Part shown: piece by piece, positions 42,349-51,645 of the stretch
How the letters are laid out: every line of letters begins with the position of its first letter
How positions within the stretch are numbered: the first letter of the stretch is position 1
Notes under the pieces: model-generated
What the model saw: only the letters and a program-made list of their open reading frames with translations
What the model was told of the DNA's origin: nothing
The model's database searches: none
Origin: Bryobacterales bacterium
GTDB lineage: Bacteria; Acidobacteriota; Terriglobia; Bryobacterales; Bryobacteraceae
Reading direction: 5' to 3'
NCBI GenBank assembly: GCA_016789785.1
Contig: JAEUQE010000012.1
Location: 1 to 64,000 of the forward strand
DNA: 64,000 bases
Made by a program: the position numbers and the translations under genes

Positions 42349-43563
42349 ATGGGTATCGCTCTCCTTTTTCTACTCGCTGGCACGTCATTCGCGGCTGACT
42401 TTCCGCAGTGGCGCGGTGCGGCGCGAGACGGCGTGATTGAGGCGCGCACCGAGTGGCAGGCGAAGCTTCAGCAGAAGTGGAAGCTGACGGTCGGCGAGGG
42501 GCACTCAACGCCCGTCCTCGCCGGCGGCCGTCTATTCGTGTTTGCGCGCGACAAAGGTCAGGAGCATTTGCTCGCGCTCGACCCCGCGACAGGCAAGGTG
42601 ATTTGGCGGCAGTCCTACGCGGCTCCTTACCGCATTAACCCGGCGGCGACGTCACACGGCGAGGGGCCGAAGTCGACGCCGCTCGTCCACAACGGCCGCA
42701 TCTACACGCTCGGGATCAGCGGCATTCTCTCGGCGTGGGATGCGAGTTCGGGAAAACTGACTTGGCGCAAGGAATTCGCCGGACGCTTCAAGGAGACATC
42801 GCCGCTTTATGGCACAGCGATGTCGCCACTGGCCGATGGCAATGTCCTGATCGCACATGTGGGCGGGCACGACGACGGCGCGCTAATCGCGTTTGACACC
42901 GGCACCGGGGCAGAGAAGTGGCAATGGAAGGGCGATGGCCCGTCGTACGCATCCCCTGTCATGGCGACCTTCGAGGGTGTACGCCAGATCGTGACGCAGA
43001 GCCAGGACCATGTAATTGGGGTGGATCCAGCGTCGGGCGCGCTGCTGTGGAAGGTGGAGCACAAGACCGACTACTCGCAGGACATCGTGACACCGGTGAT
43101 TCACGGCGGGCTGCTGGTCTACTCTGGCATCGGTAACAACGGCTCGGGACGCGGTGTGTTCGCGCTGAAGCCCGCGCGCAAGGGCGCTGTCTGGCAGGCG
43201 GAGCGGGTGTGGCAGAACACCGAAGTCGCCCTCTATATGAGCAACGCAGTGCGCAAGGGCGGCCTGTTGTTCGGTGTGGCGATGCAGAACAAAGGGCAGC
43301 CATTTTGTTTGGACCTCTCAAACGGCAAGACGTTGTGGAAGGGCAAGCCGCGGCAAGGCGACAACGCATCGCTGCTGCTTTCGGGCGACGCGCTGGTGAT
43401 GCTGACCACGGAGGGCGATCTGGTGATCGCGAAAGCAGCCGCTGACGCGTATGCCGAGTTGCACCGGCACAAGGTCGCGCAATCGGCCACGTGGGCGTAT
43501 CCCGTGCCGTTTGGCACTGGCTGGGTGATCAAGGATTTCGATTCGGTGTCGCTCTGGCAATAA
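42349..43563 (+). CDS. exported PQQ-like beta-propeller protein
   Basis: A 404-residue protein with a signal peptide (ending TSFAADF) and repeated PQQ-like blades: DPATGKVIWRQS, DASSGKLTWRKE, DTGTGAEKWQW, DPASGALLWKV, DLSNGKTLWKGK. No haem or catalytic dehydrogenase motif is seen, so it may be a scaffold or binding protein. GAGGT precedes the ATG. It converges on the enolase-superfamily gene with 9 bases between. Confidence 0.85.
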   Translation: MGIALLFLLAGTSFAADFPQWRGAARDGVIEARTEWQAKLQQKWKLTVGEGHSTPVLAGGRLFVFARDKGQEHLLALDPATGKVIWRQSYAAPYRINPAATSHGEGPKSTPLVHNGRIYTLGISGILSAWDASSGKLTWRKEFAGRFKETSPLYGTAMSPLADGNVLIAHVGGHDDGALIAFDTGTGAEKWQWKGDGPSYASPVMATFEGVRQIVTQSQDHVIGVDPASGALLWKVEHKTDYSQDIVTPVIHGGLLVYSGIGNNGSGRGVFALKPARKGAVWQAERVWQNTEVALYMSNAVRKGGLLFGVAMQNKGQPFCLDLSNGKTLWKGKPRQGDNASLLLSGDALVMLTTEGDLVIAKAAADAYAELHRHKVAQSATWAYPVPFGTGWVIKDFDSVSLWQ

Positions 43564-43572
43564 CGTCGCCGT

Positions 43573-44811
43573 TCACCAGTTGGTGTACGAACCGTCGGGC
43601 CGCTTCAGCAGCGGGGTCAACGTGTAGCGCTCCTTGTAATCGCCGATGAGTTGCAGCTTCGACGTATCCACTTCCACGCCGATGCCGGGACGTTCGTTCG
43701 GCCACAACTTGCCGTTCTTGAGATCGTAGCCCTGGTTCAGATACGGCCACGGACGTGTGCCGCCCATCACCAGTTCCATCAGCACGGGACCGGAGAACAC
43801 GGTGGAGCAGTGCACCATGGCGGCCTCGGAAATCGGGCCGGTGAAATGCGGCACAAGGCCAACGTAGTGCGTCTCACACATGGCCGCGATCTTCTGGAAA
43901 TCGGTGATGCCACCGACGTTGGGAATGGTCGCACGCGCGTAGTCAGTGAGGTGTTCCTCAATGAACATGTTCCATTCCCACTTGGGGCCGAATTGCTCGC
44001 CGACGGCGATGGGCACCTTCACTTGCTTGCGGAGCGTGCGATAGACGCCGGGATTTTCGCTGCGCACGAGATCTTCCACGAAGTAGGGGCGGAGCGGCTC
44101 TATCATGTTGGCGAGCGTCACCGCGTCGGGCATGTCGAGTTCCGTGTGGAAGTCGATACACCAGGCGCCATCCTTGCCTGCTCCCTGCCGCACCTGCTTG
44201 CAGAGTTCGAAGGTTCGATTGACCAATTCGAAACGGTCGAGCACGGCGTTACGGCCGTCGGTGGAGATGCGATAAGCGCGGAAGCCTGCTTCGATGCAAG
44301 CTTTTGCCACTTCGGTGGGAGTGCCCTTTGCAGGGAATCCGGTGGAGTAGCACTCTACGTGATCGCGCGATTGGCCGCCGAGCAACTGATACACGGGCAC
44401 GCCGAGGGCTTTGCCTTTCAGGTCCCAGAGAGCGACATCCAGTGCGCCGAGGGCGTGCACTTTTTCGCGGCCCGCCGGATAGAAGTAGCCGCGATACATC
44501 ATCTGCCACAGCCGGTCGGTGCGGAACGGGTCCTCGCCAATGAGCATGCTGGCGCATTGTTCCATCGTGTCGCCGGAGCCTCCCTCGCCAACGCCGGTGA
44601 GCCCTGCATCGGTCTCCACAAGCACAACGTTGGTGCTCTGGTTGAACAGTGGCTGACGGGTGTTGGGACGGCCGGCTGCATCCGTCGGCGTCTTGTAGTA
44701 ACGGATGCGGGTGATCTTCGTTTTGGGCAACCCGGCCGCATCGGCACGATCGGCAAGGCTCGCCATACCCGCCGCGCCGGCGCATGCGCTCAGGAACTTT
44801 CTACGGTTCAT
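43573..44811 (-). CDS. Tat-exported enolase-superfamily protein, galactonate dehydratase-like
   Basis: A 412-residue protein of the mandelate racemase/muconate lactonising superfamily, with D-X-H in CIDFHTELD, metal acids in FVEDLVR and AVGEQFG, and HFTGPISEAAMVH near the end, the layout of galactonate or related acid-sugar dehydratases. The N-terminus MNRRKFLSACAGAAG is a twin-arginine signal, which is unusual because most of these enzymes are cytoplasmic; export would place sugar-acid dehydration in the periplasm. A TACTAT box ends 10 bases before the ATG. Confidence 0.85.
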   Translation of the reverse strand: MNRRKFLSACAGAAGMASLADRADAAGLPKTKITRIRYYKTPTDAAGRPNTRQPLFNQSTNVVLVETDAGLTGVGEGGSGDTMEQCASMLIGEDPFRTDRLWQMMYRGYFYPAGREKVHALGALDVALWDLKGKALGVPVYQLLGGQSRDHVECYSTGFPAKGTPTEVAKACIEAGFRAYRISTDGRNAVLDRFELVNRTFELCKQVRQGAGKDGAWCIDFHTELDMPDAVTLANMIEPLRPYFVEDLVRSENPGVYRTLRKQVKVPIAVGEQFGPKWEWNMFIEEHLTDYARATIPNVGGITDFQKIAAMCETHYVGLVPHFTGPISEAAMVHCSTVFSGPVLMELVMGGTRPWPYLNQGYDLKNGKLWPNERPGIGVEVDTSKLQLIGDYKERYTLTPLLKRPDGSYTNW

Positions 44812-45039
44812 GGGTTAAAGCATAGTACACTGGCGCCGGGCGGCGAGTGTCCGCGGCCATGACGAGATCGAACTTGCGCTTGCCGCAGTCGAGAAAACTG
44901 CATGCGCAGATTCACTGACATCTTAGCGGCCTCGCTCATGTGCCCGGACACCGGTTTCAGGACAACAACGAGACTCTACCGCCACCAGTAAGGTACGAAG
45001 AACGCACGGGAATGATGCGGGACATCGCAGAGTAGCGCG

Positions 45040-47184
45040 CTACAACGAGCGCTCGAAAAACGCGATCATCGCCTCCCGCATGTGCCGGCTCAGCGAACCC
45101 GTCACGCCGTGCGCTTTCTGCGGATACACCAGCAGATCATACTGCTTGCCCGCCTTCTGCAATTCCACCTGCATCTGCATGTTGTGCTGATAGAGCACGT
45201 TGTCATCGCCGAAGTTGTGGATCAACATCAGCTTGCCCTTCAAGTTCTTCGCATCGAATACGGGCGAACTGGCGCGATAGCCGCCGGCGTTCTCCGACGG
45301 TAAGCCCAAGTAGCGTTCCGTGTAGATCGTGTCGTAGTGCCGCCAATCCGTCACTGGCGCTCCGGAGATGCCGGCCTTGAACACATCGGGCGCGTGAAGC
45401 AGTGCATAGAGCGTCATGTAGCCGCCATAGCTCCAGCCTGTGATTCCGACGCGCTGCGGGTCGACAAAGCCCAGCGAGACCAGATGCTTCACACCTTCCT
45501 TTTGATCCTCGAGTTCCTGCTTGCCCATGCGGCGATGCAGCTTCGCTTCCCAAAGATGTCCGCGCCCGGCGGAGCCACGGTTGTCCATCTGCCAGATGAC
45601 GAATCCGCGATGCGCCAGCACCTGCTCCCAACTCATCCCGGCCCACACATCGCGCACGGTCTGCGCGTGTGGTCCGCCGTAGATCATCACCACCGCGGGA
45701 TACTTCTTCGCGGGATCGAAATTCACGGGCTTGATCAAGCGCGCATGAAACAGCGTGCCGTCCGCACCCTTGAAGTTCAGCAACGCGGTGGGCCGCACAT
45801 CGTATTCATCGTAGGCCTTGCGGTCGGCTTCACGAATGGTTGCCACCACGTTGCCTGTTGCATCGCGCAGCACAGTGCGGGGCGCGTCGGTGAGGCTCGA
45901 GAACGAATCCACCCAGTACTCGCCCGTTGGGCTGATCGTCGTGGAGTGAGTTCCTTTCTCCTTCGTCAGACGTGTGCGCGCACCGCCACTCAGGCTCACG
46001 GAATACAGGTGCCGCTCCAGCGGGCTCACTTCGGTCGACTCGAAGAAGACGCGGCCGCCAGCTTCATCGACGAGTTCCAGGTTCGTGACTTCAAACTCGC
46101 CCTTGGTCAACTGCGAGACCATCTTGCCGTTGCGGTCATAGAGATAAAGATGACGGAATCCATCGCGCTCGGAGGCCCATAGAAACTGCTGGCGCTGGGC
46201 GAGCCATGCGAAATCGTTCTTGATGTTCAGCCAGTAGGGATCCTTTTCTTCGAGAATCACGCGCGATACACCGGTGGCCGCGTCGGCGGAGAGAAAGTGC
46301 AGATGATCCTGAACCCGGTTCAGACGGAAGACACCCAGCGCCTTGGAATCGGGCATCCAGTAGATGCGCGCGGCGAGACGATCGCGCATTTCGCCCAAAT
46401 CCATCCACTTCGTATCCCCGCCTTTCGCGGGCACAACTCCCAGACGCACATCCGCGTTCGGTGTCCCCGCCTTCGGATAGCGCTGCGGTTCGGGTTTCGC
46501 GAAGAGGCCCAGCATGTCGACATGTGGATGAATCATCTGGCGGCTGATATCGAACTGCAGATAGGCGATGGACTGCGAATCGGGCGACCACCAGTAGGCG
46601 GTGCCGAGATCGAGTTCTTCCGGATACACCCAATCGAGTTCGCCGTTGAGCAGCGTGGAGGAGCCGTCCTGCGTGAGGCGCGTCACGCGCTTTGAAGCGA
46701 GTTCTATGACGTACAGATCATGCAGATTTCGATACGCCAGACGCTTGCCATCGGGCGAGAGCTTCGGATCGCGCTCGGCGATGGGCGTGGCCGTGAGTTG
46801 AATCCATCCCCCAGCATCGATCTTCACAAGAAACACATCGCCGCCCGCAAGCGCGAGCAGATCCTTGCCATCCGCGGTCCACTGCACCGTCTGGTCGGAG
46901 ACGCGGCGGTTCTCCCATCCGAACGCTTCGGCGGGCGGCACCTTGGTGGCCGACTCTTCCAGCGACGACAACGACAGCAGCGCCTTCTGCGAACGTGAGG
47001 CGACGTCGTAGAGCATGAGGCGCGAGCCCTGACGGTAGACGAAGCGCTTGCCATCTGGTGACCACTGCACCGCGGGACCTCCGAACGATGGAGGTACCCG
47101 AGATAGCGCATCCAACGTTACGGGCTTCTTCTGTGCCGCCAGCAACGTGGCTGTGAGGAGGAGCGAGAGAATCATGCGGACCAT
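45040..47184 (-). CDS. exported dipeptidyl peptidase IV-type serine peptidase
   Basis: About 714 residues: signal peptide (ending LLAAQ), a DPP-IV N-terminal propeller (about 30-470, with VQWSPDGKRF, NGELDWVYPEEL, YWWSPDSQSIAYLQFD), and an S9 catalytic domain (about 480-714) with the serine in GWSYGG and the histidine in KAHGV. The E-E motif YPEEL of DPP-IV, which holds the substrate N-terminus, is present, so it should remove X-Pro or similar dipeptides in the periplasm. TATACT on the minus strand (47192-47197) is 7 bases before the ATG at 47184. ATGs at 47190 and 47175 are alternatives. Confidence 0.9.
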   Translation of the reverse strand: MVRMILSLLLTATLLAAQKKPVTLDALSRVPPSFGGPAVQWSPDGKRFVYRQGSRLMLYDVASRSQKALLSLSSLEESATKVPPAEAFGWENRRVSDQTVQWTADGKDLLALAGGDVFLVKIDAGGWIQLTATPIAERDPKLSPDGKRLAYRNLHDLYVIELASKRVTRLTQDGSSTLLNGELDWVYPEELDLGTAYWWSPDSQSIAYLQFDISRQMIHPHVDMLGLFAKPEPQRYPKAGTPNADVRLGVVPAKGGDTKWMDLGEMRDRLAARIYWMPDSKALGVFRLNRVQDHLHFLSADAATGVSRVILEEKDPYWLNIKNDFAWLAQRQQFLWASERDGFRHLYLYDRNGKMVSQLTKGEFEVTNLELVDEAGGRVFFESTEVSPLERHLYSVSLSGGARTRLTKEKGTHSTTISPTGEYWVDSFSSLTDAPRTVLRDATGNVVATIREADRKAYDEYDVRPTALLNFKGADGTLFHARLIKPVNFDPAKKYPAVVMIYGGPHAQTVRDVWAGMSWEQVLAHRGFVIWQMDNRGSAGRGHLWEAKLHRRMGKQELEDQKEGVKHLVSLGFVDPQRVGITGWSYGGYMTLYALLHAPDVFKAGISGAPVTDWRHYDTIYTERYLGLPSENAGGYRASSPVFDAKNLKGKLMLIHNFGDDNVLYQHNMQMQVELQKAGKQYDLLVYPQKAHGVTGSLSRHMREAMIAFFERSL

Positions 47185-47209
47185 TAGCATCAGTATAGCT
47201 GTGGGTCCG

Positions 47210-48454
47210 CTATTGACTGACAGCGAACTCCAACAGACGCCGCTCGCCTTGCAGTGCGCGAATCGCGGTCGCGTCCTGTGTGACTTCCAGCGTGCCGAGG
47301 TATTCACGCTCTTGACTTCGCACCGCGAAGTAGCGGATATGAACGAAACGGCCGTGGAAATTGATCCAGAACTCCGCCACATCCTGCGTGCCGTTGCGGA
47401 ATGCTTCGACAATCTCATTGACGGTGCCCACACTGCGCGGCGGATGACAGTGCTGCACTTTGCGTCCCAGCACCGTGCGGCTGCGGGCAAAAACACGATC
47501 CGGGCCCTCGGAGAAAAACGCCACGCGGTCATCGGCGTCAATGAAGGTGAGATCCACAGGGAGCGTGGAGAAGACAGCGAGAAGCTGCTCCATCGACAGC
47601 GTGCCCGTCGGCATCGTGATTGACTCGGCGGTCGCCAGCGACAGTCCCTGTTTGCGGAAGGCTTGCGGAGGTTGATAGCCGGTGCGCGGTTCCACAAGGC
47701 ACCATCCATAGCGCGGCGACGCCGCCCAGATCTCCGCCCAATCCTCATCCGTGAACACGTCCATGCACATTGGCAGAAGAATGCGATTCTCCTTGTGGAC
47801 CATCTCCTGAACCGCTTGCATTGCAGCTTCACCGATGGTGCTGCCGGCCAGCGTCCAGATGCGCGGCGAAGCCTGCTGATCGAGTGCCGAGCCGAGTTCC
47901 TTCAACCGGACGCGCACTTCGTCGTCCTTCGCCCACATCACCTTCGATGGGCCAGTAATGCCATGCTTTTCGAGCTTCGGAAAAAAAGCATGCTCCTTGC
48001 GCTGATAGTGCTTCTCGATATCCATCAGTTGGTTGAAGGCGTTGCGAAGGGCGAGGACCGCTTGGCCGGCATCGGCATTCTCCTCCAATGCGGCAATCGA
48101 GGCGAAACGCTGCCGGATCTCTTCCACCAGTTTTGTGATCGAAACATTCTCACGCTCGAATGTTTCGGCGGGATGGCCAGGCACAAATTGAGGCGGTTGA
48201 GGTTTTGGAAACTGCACCAGGACGTCACGCGTGACTTGCGAATGCAGGTCGCACATGCTGCGGATCTCGTCCACAGGCATGCCCTCGGCAATGAGTTCCT
48301 GCTCCATGGCGACGATTTCGGAATAGTCGGTTTCCTTCACCAGCTTCGCCATCTGCTCGCGGACGGCGTCGGGAGAGGCACCGCGATGCAGGTGCCGGAT
48401 GATGCTCTTCAAGGTGTCGAGACGGTGACGGCGGTTATTGATGACTTCGCTCAT
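47210..48454 (-). CDS. DUF438 / hemerythrin-like / PAS sensor protein
   Basis: A 414-residue cytoplasmic protein. DUF438 spans about residues 10-80, a hemerythrin-like HHE domain about 85-230 (IEKHYQRKEHAFFPKLEKHG, then MVHKENRILLPMCMDVF) and a PAS domain about 290-400 (LTFIDADDRVAFFS, then FHGRFVHIRYFAVR). Hemerythrin domains bind oxygen, and DUF438 proteins are linked in other bacteria to nitric oxide or anaerobic response. No output domain is present. A CRP/FNR-type palindrome lies 38 bases before the ATG. No Shine-Dalgarno is obvious. Confidence 0.85.
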   Translation of the reverse strand: MSEVINNRRHRLDTLKSIIRHLHRGASPDAVREQMAKLVKETDYSEIVAMEQELIAEGMPVDEIRSMCDLHSQVTRDVLVQFPKPQPPQFVPGHPAETFERENVSITKLVEEIRQRFASIAALEENADAGQAVLALRNAFNQLMDIEKHYQRKEHAFFPKLEKHGITGPSKVMWAKDDEVRVRLKELGSALDQQASPRIWTLAGSTIGEAAMQAVQEMVHKENRILLPMCMDVFTDEDWAEIWAASPRYGWCLVEPRTGYQPPQAFRKQGLSLATAESITMPTGTLSMEQLLAVFSTLPVDLTFIDADDRVAFFSEGPDRVFARSRTVLGRKVQHCHPPRSVGTVNEIVEAFRNGTQDVAEFWINFHGRFVHIRYFAVRSQEREYLGTLEVTQDATAIRALQGERRLLEFAVSQ

Positions 48455-48491
48455 AGACAAGCCCAGAATAAGGCCGTGGGAACGAATCGTC

Positions 48492-48507
48492 TGTGATGCA
48501 AGTCACG
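48492..48507. promoter_or_regulatory. CRP/FNR-family palindrome upstream of the DUF438 gene
   Basis: TGTGATGCAAGTCACG is TGTGA-N6-TCACG, one base from the CRP consensus and also close to FNR/DNR-type sites. It is centred about 45 bases before the start of the DUF438-hemerythrin gene, a typical activator position if the start of transcription is close to the ATG. Which regulator binds is not known. Confidence 0.55.
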
Positions 48508-48586
48508 GTGAGCCGGGCGAATCGCCGCAGTGATGGCGCCGCAGGCATTCGCCCACGTGTCCGTGCAGGCTCTCAATCCGCCACCG

Positions 48587-50326
48587 TCAACGGCGGATGG
48601 ACACGGTCGCTGATGCGGTTTTCGCAGTGTCCGCGACCGACTGTGCGGTCACGGTTACTGGGTTCGTGGAAGGCACTTGCAGCGGTGACCGGTAGAGCCC
48701 CGTAGTCGAGATTGTGCCTACCGTCGCATTCCCTCCGGTGACGCCGTTCACTTTCCAGACAACCGCGGTATTCGTTGTGCCCTGCACCGTGGCGGTAAAC
48801 TGCAGTGTGCGATTGCGGCGCAGACTTGCCGACGGCGGAGAGATGCTGATGGTAACGGCAGGCGCCACGACATTCACGGTGACTGTATTCGACACGAGGT
48901 TGTCCGGCGAGTACACGGTGACCGGCACGTTTGTTGCCGGAGCGCTTGCCGATCCGGTGGCACGCAGTTGATTCGAGGAAACAAAGGTCGTCGCGATCGG
49001 AGCGCCAGCGAAAGATACTTGCGACCCATTCAGAAAACCAACGCCATTGACGGTGAGTGTAAAACTCCCAACCGTGATTGGCGATGGACTCACCGAAGTG
49101 ATGTTCGGCAACGGCAGCACAGTCACACTGGCGGCGCCGGATACGGTTGGCGCCGCAACTGAGGTCGCTTGCACGGTGACATTCGCGGGCGAAGGCGGAT
49201 TCGTCGGCGCAACGTAGCGGCCCGTCGCGTCAATGAGGCCAACCACGGTATTGCCACCCGCCACGCCGCTGACGCTCCATGTCACGGCCGTGTTGGTGGC
49301 GCCCTGAACATTGGCGGCAAACTGCTGCGGCTTGCCAACATGAAGTGTCGCCGACGATGGGCTCACGGTCACTGTGACGCCATTCTGCCGGGCCTGCCCG
49401 GAGTTCGGATCAATCATCAGCACAGTCGCGTCCACGGCCTCAAAGTTCGATCCGGTGACGCGTCGCAGGGTCCGCAGATTGTCGTTGTTCCACCGGCTGT
49501 CGGGCTTGCCGGAGATGTACCAAGCAGACCCGTTGTCGGCAAGAATGATGCCGTACTTCTTCATCGCGCGCAGGATCACCTGAACCTCGGCGGGAAACGT
49601 GGAGATATCGAAACTCGCCTTCAACCGGAAGCGCTGGCCCATGGGTGGATACTGCGTGCCGGTAAGCGACGATGCGTAATGCCGTGCAGGCCATACGTAG
49701 GCGCGGCGTGTCTGCGGCACGGTGAAGCGAATGGCGTGGCGGATTTCACCGCTTGCCACTTCTTCCCAAGTGACCAGGCCCGGCATAATCGGCAGACCAG
49801 CCGCATCGGCGGAGGTCCATCCGGCGGGACGGAGCGCGTTCGAGCGAAGGTTGTAGATGGCTCCGGAGTCGCCACGCCAGCTTGCGGTCTGCGGAAACGC
49901 CCGGTACAGCTCGTAGAGGATGCAGTTGGTGGTGTCGATTGCGATCGCATGCCGGTCGCCATTGCTCTGGCTGCCGCCTTCTATGGGCGCGTCGAGCGGC
50001 ACGGCATAGGGACCCGGGTCGCTCTCACTCGAGTAGAGGAACGTCGCCGGATACTTGGTCTGCGTACCGGGAACCGTGAGAAACGGGATGCCGATGGGGC
50101 CGCCGTTGTAAGTTCCGGAGCCGAAATCGGGATGGACGTACGCACTCGCGCCGATCGTAGTTACTAAGGTGCTGGAGTTACTCATCACCGGCAAATGGTC
50201 GATGGGCGTGTTCCAGATGTTGTCCGCCGGAAGGACGGGACAGCCGCCGATGGTGGGCTGCGCCGGAATTGGCAGAGACGAAAGTAACAGGATCGAAGTC
50301 CAGGCGAACGTGGCTCTTGGCAACAT
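48587..50326 (-). CDS. exported protein with Ig-like (Big_2) and IPT/TIG domains
   Basis: A 579-residue protein with a signal peptide (ending LPIPAQ), an N-terminal 290-residue domain of unknown function (CPVLPADNIWNTPID; TNCILYELYRAF; GQRFRLKASFDISTFPAEVQ), then Big_2-type (VTVSPSSATLHVGKPQQF), IPT/TIG (ITSVSPSPITVGSFTLTVNG) and a second Big_2-type (ISPPSASLRRNRTLQF) domain. The N-terminal domain is common in acidobacterial secretomes; its activity is unknown. Located 132 bases after the DUF438 gene on the same strand. Confidence 0.8.
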   Translation of the reverse strand: MLPRATFAWTSILLLSSLPIPAQPTIGGCPVLPADNIWNTPIDHLPVMSNSSTLVTTIGASAYVHPDFGSGTYNGGPIGIPFLTVPGTQTKYPATFLYSSESDPGPYAVPLDAPIEGGSQSNGDRHAIAIDTTNCILYELYRAFPQTASWRGDSGAIYNLRSNALRPAGWTSADAAGLPIMPGLVTWEEVASGEIRHAIRFTVPQTRRAYVWPARHYASSLTGTQYPPMGQRFRLKASFDISTFPAEVQVILRAMKKYGIILADNGSAWYISGKPDSRWNNDNLRTLRRVTGSNFEAVDATVLMIDPNSGQARQNGVTVTVSPSSATLHVGKPQQFAANVQGATNTAVTWSVSGVAGGNTVVGLIDATGRYVAPTNPPSPANVTVQATSVAAPTVSGAASVTVLPLPNITSVSPSPITVGSFTLTVNGVGFLNGSQVSFAGAPIATTFVSSNQLRATGSASAPATNVPVTVYSPDNLVSNTVTVNVVAPAVTISISPPSASLRRNRTLQFTATVQGTTNTAVVWKVNGVTGGNATVGTISTTGLYRSPLQVPSTNPVTVTAQSVADTAKTASATVSIRR

Positions 50327-50521
50327 ACTGGCAGGTTACTCGGTCTGGAACTCTCTATCAATTGGTACTACGCCCTATGGAGGGGATAGGTTCGTAGCCC
50401 GCGGCAAAAACCACACCCTAGCCCTTGGGGACCACTGCACCGGGGGGTCGCTGGCAGGGTGGCCGCCGGGACGGGCTGGCTTTTCGCAGGGGAGAGGAAT
50501 AGGATGGTGGCGAGGTTTCGC

Positions 50522-50692
50522 ATGAACACTCTCGACAGAATCGAACACGACCTGGAGCAAATGCCGGAGCATGAGTTGGAGAAGGTGTTGGCCTATGTGG
50601 AGTCGTTGATGGTCGCACACCGGCAGCGGCCGGCGGCGGAGGAGTTGACGCCGGAGGAGGATGAGGCTGTGGCGCATTGGAACTGCAGTTGA
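50522..50692 (+). CDS. small protein, antitoxin-like (DUF2281-like)
   Basis: A 56-residue helical protein, MNTLDRIEHDLEQMPEHEL then EKVLAYVESLMV, followed by an acidic tail (LTPEEDEAVAHW). The pattern resembles the short DUF2281/antitoxin-type proteins. GCGAGG lies 6 bases before the ATG at 50522. No toxin gene is next to it; the neighbouring DNA is degraded, so it may be a remnant or an orphan antitoxin. Confidence 0.55.
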   Translation: MNTLDRIEHDLEQMPEHELEKVLAYVESLMVAHRQRPAAEELTPEEDEAVAHWNCS

Positions 50693-50739
50693 GGCGTGGC
50701 GCTGGTGCATCGTTGTTCCAACGGCATAATGATGCTACG

Positions 50740-50979
50740 TTGAAGTTGATTAGAACCACACTCGACCTGACTGGCTAGGCCTACCACACAGCGCTGGCGA
50801 TTGCCCGCGAGCAGAGCATCGGACTCGGGTGCGCAATCAGCAGAATCATCGTCAGTTACGCCAACCCGGAACCGCAGGCGAAGCCGGAAGTGGAATTCGA
50901 GAATGGCTTCCCCGTCGTTCGAATTGGACGCGTGGTGACGAGGGAGGATGTCCGAAGCATCCTCGATGAGAGCCAGTAG
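50740..50979 (+). pseudogene. broken ribbon-helix-helix antitoxin gene (VapB-like)
   Basis: In the frame starting with TTG at 50740 the translation begins LKLIRTTLDLTG, then an in-frame TAG at 50776-50778, then AYHTALAIAREQSIGLGCA and ISRIIVS, ending VRSILDESQ at a TAG (50977-50979). This is the pattern of VapB-type ribbon-helix-helix antitoxins (RTTLDLDDDAY.., then REQ.. LG..). The stop falls exactly where the family has an acidic residue. No PIN-domain toxin follows. Confidence 0.7.
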
Positions 50980-50999
50980 CCCGGCGGTTCGTCGGGACG

Positions 51000-51236
51000 C
51001 CATTTCCGGGGCAACCGGACTCGGCTTGAGCATCTCCCGGCATCTGGTGGAACTGATGGGCGGAGAACTGATGTGCAAGAGCGAAGTCGGGGTGGGCGCC
51101 ACGTTTTCGTTCGTGCTGGCATTGCCTCCCGCCCTGGCTGAGCCCGCGGAACCGCCGGTTGCGAATTCATCCGATCTTTGCAGCCGCAGTTTGCATATCC
51201 TGGTTGCCGCGGACAATTTGATCAATCAGAGAGTCC
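51000..51236 (+). pseudogene. histidine kinase fragment (HATPase end and receiver start)
   Basis: Translates as [18 protein letters not shown] (the G2 box of a histidine kinase ATPase), [17 protein letters not shown], then a linker and [15 protein letters not shown], which matches the start of a receiver domain except that the first acidic residue (E of LVAEDN) is A. Nothing upstream or downstream in frame continues the protein, so both ends are lost. It resembles the hybrid kinase at 37285-39153 in order of domains but is too short to compare. Confidence 0.75.
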
Positions 51237-51645
51237 CTCGGCCTAAGCCAAGCCGGAGCCTCGCAAGCTGTTCCCATAGTGCCGGTAGGGCGAACACGCG
51301 ACAGACACCGGTCCCGCATGCCACCCGGGACCGCCGGGCGTTCGGAGAAACGCCAATCCGCTGGCCGTCAGTGCCAGTCCCGGAATGGCCAAGCTGGGAA
51401 TCGAGCAGAAGCCCGGGCGAAGAACAGGCGGAGTCCGGGGGGCGCGGCGCGATCCCTGCCGGCTCCTGGACGCCGTAACTCCAATCCGGAGACAGAGCGG
51501 ATCCCGCCAAACATCAACAAGGAATTTCACATCTGCATGCAAGCTATTGTTTCATATGTCTTTACTTAAATCCTTGCCACCTTCAGAGACAGCGGATTTG
51601 CACCCGTGTGTAATACTGTGTTCAGGGAGCGTTCCCGCTAAAGCC
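51237..51645. other. stretch without a recognisable gene
   Basis: About 400 bases following the kinase fragment. No frame has good codon use or a recognised motif. AT-rich sequence near 51540-51590 probably holds the promoter of the ATP-grasp-like gene. Confidence 0.5.

Noticed and set aside
42017..42508. 163-codon minus-strand frame before argF
   Set aside because: It overlaps the start of the PQQ-propeller gene and the ARG boxes, is Arg/Ser/Pro-rich, and has no domain.
48576..48598. ATCCGCC/GGCGGAT hairpin at the end of the Ig-domain gene
   Set aside because: It overlaps the coding end, has no T-tract, and such short GC stems are frequent here.
51243..51542. Minus-strand frame resembling a PEP-CTERM end ([19 protein letters not shown])
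   Set aside because: No PEP motif, no signal peptide, and poor codon use; the match is only hydrophobic composition.
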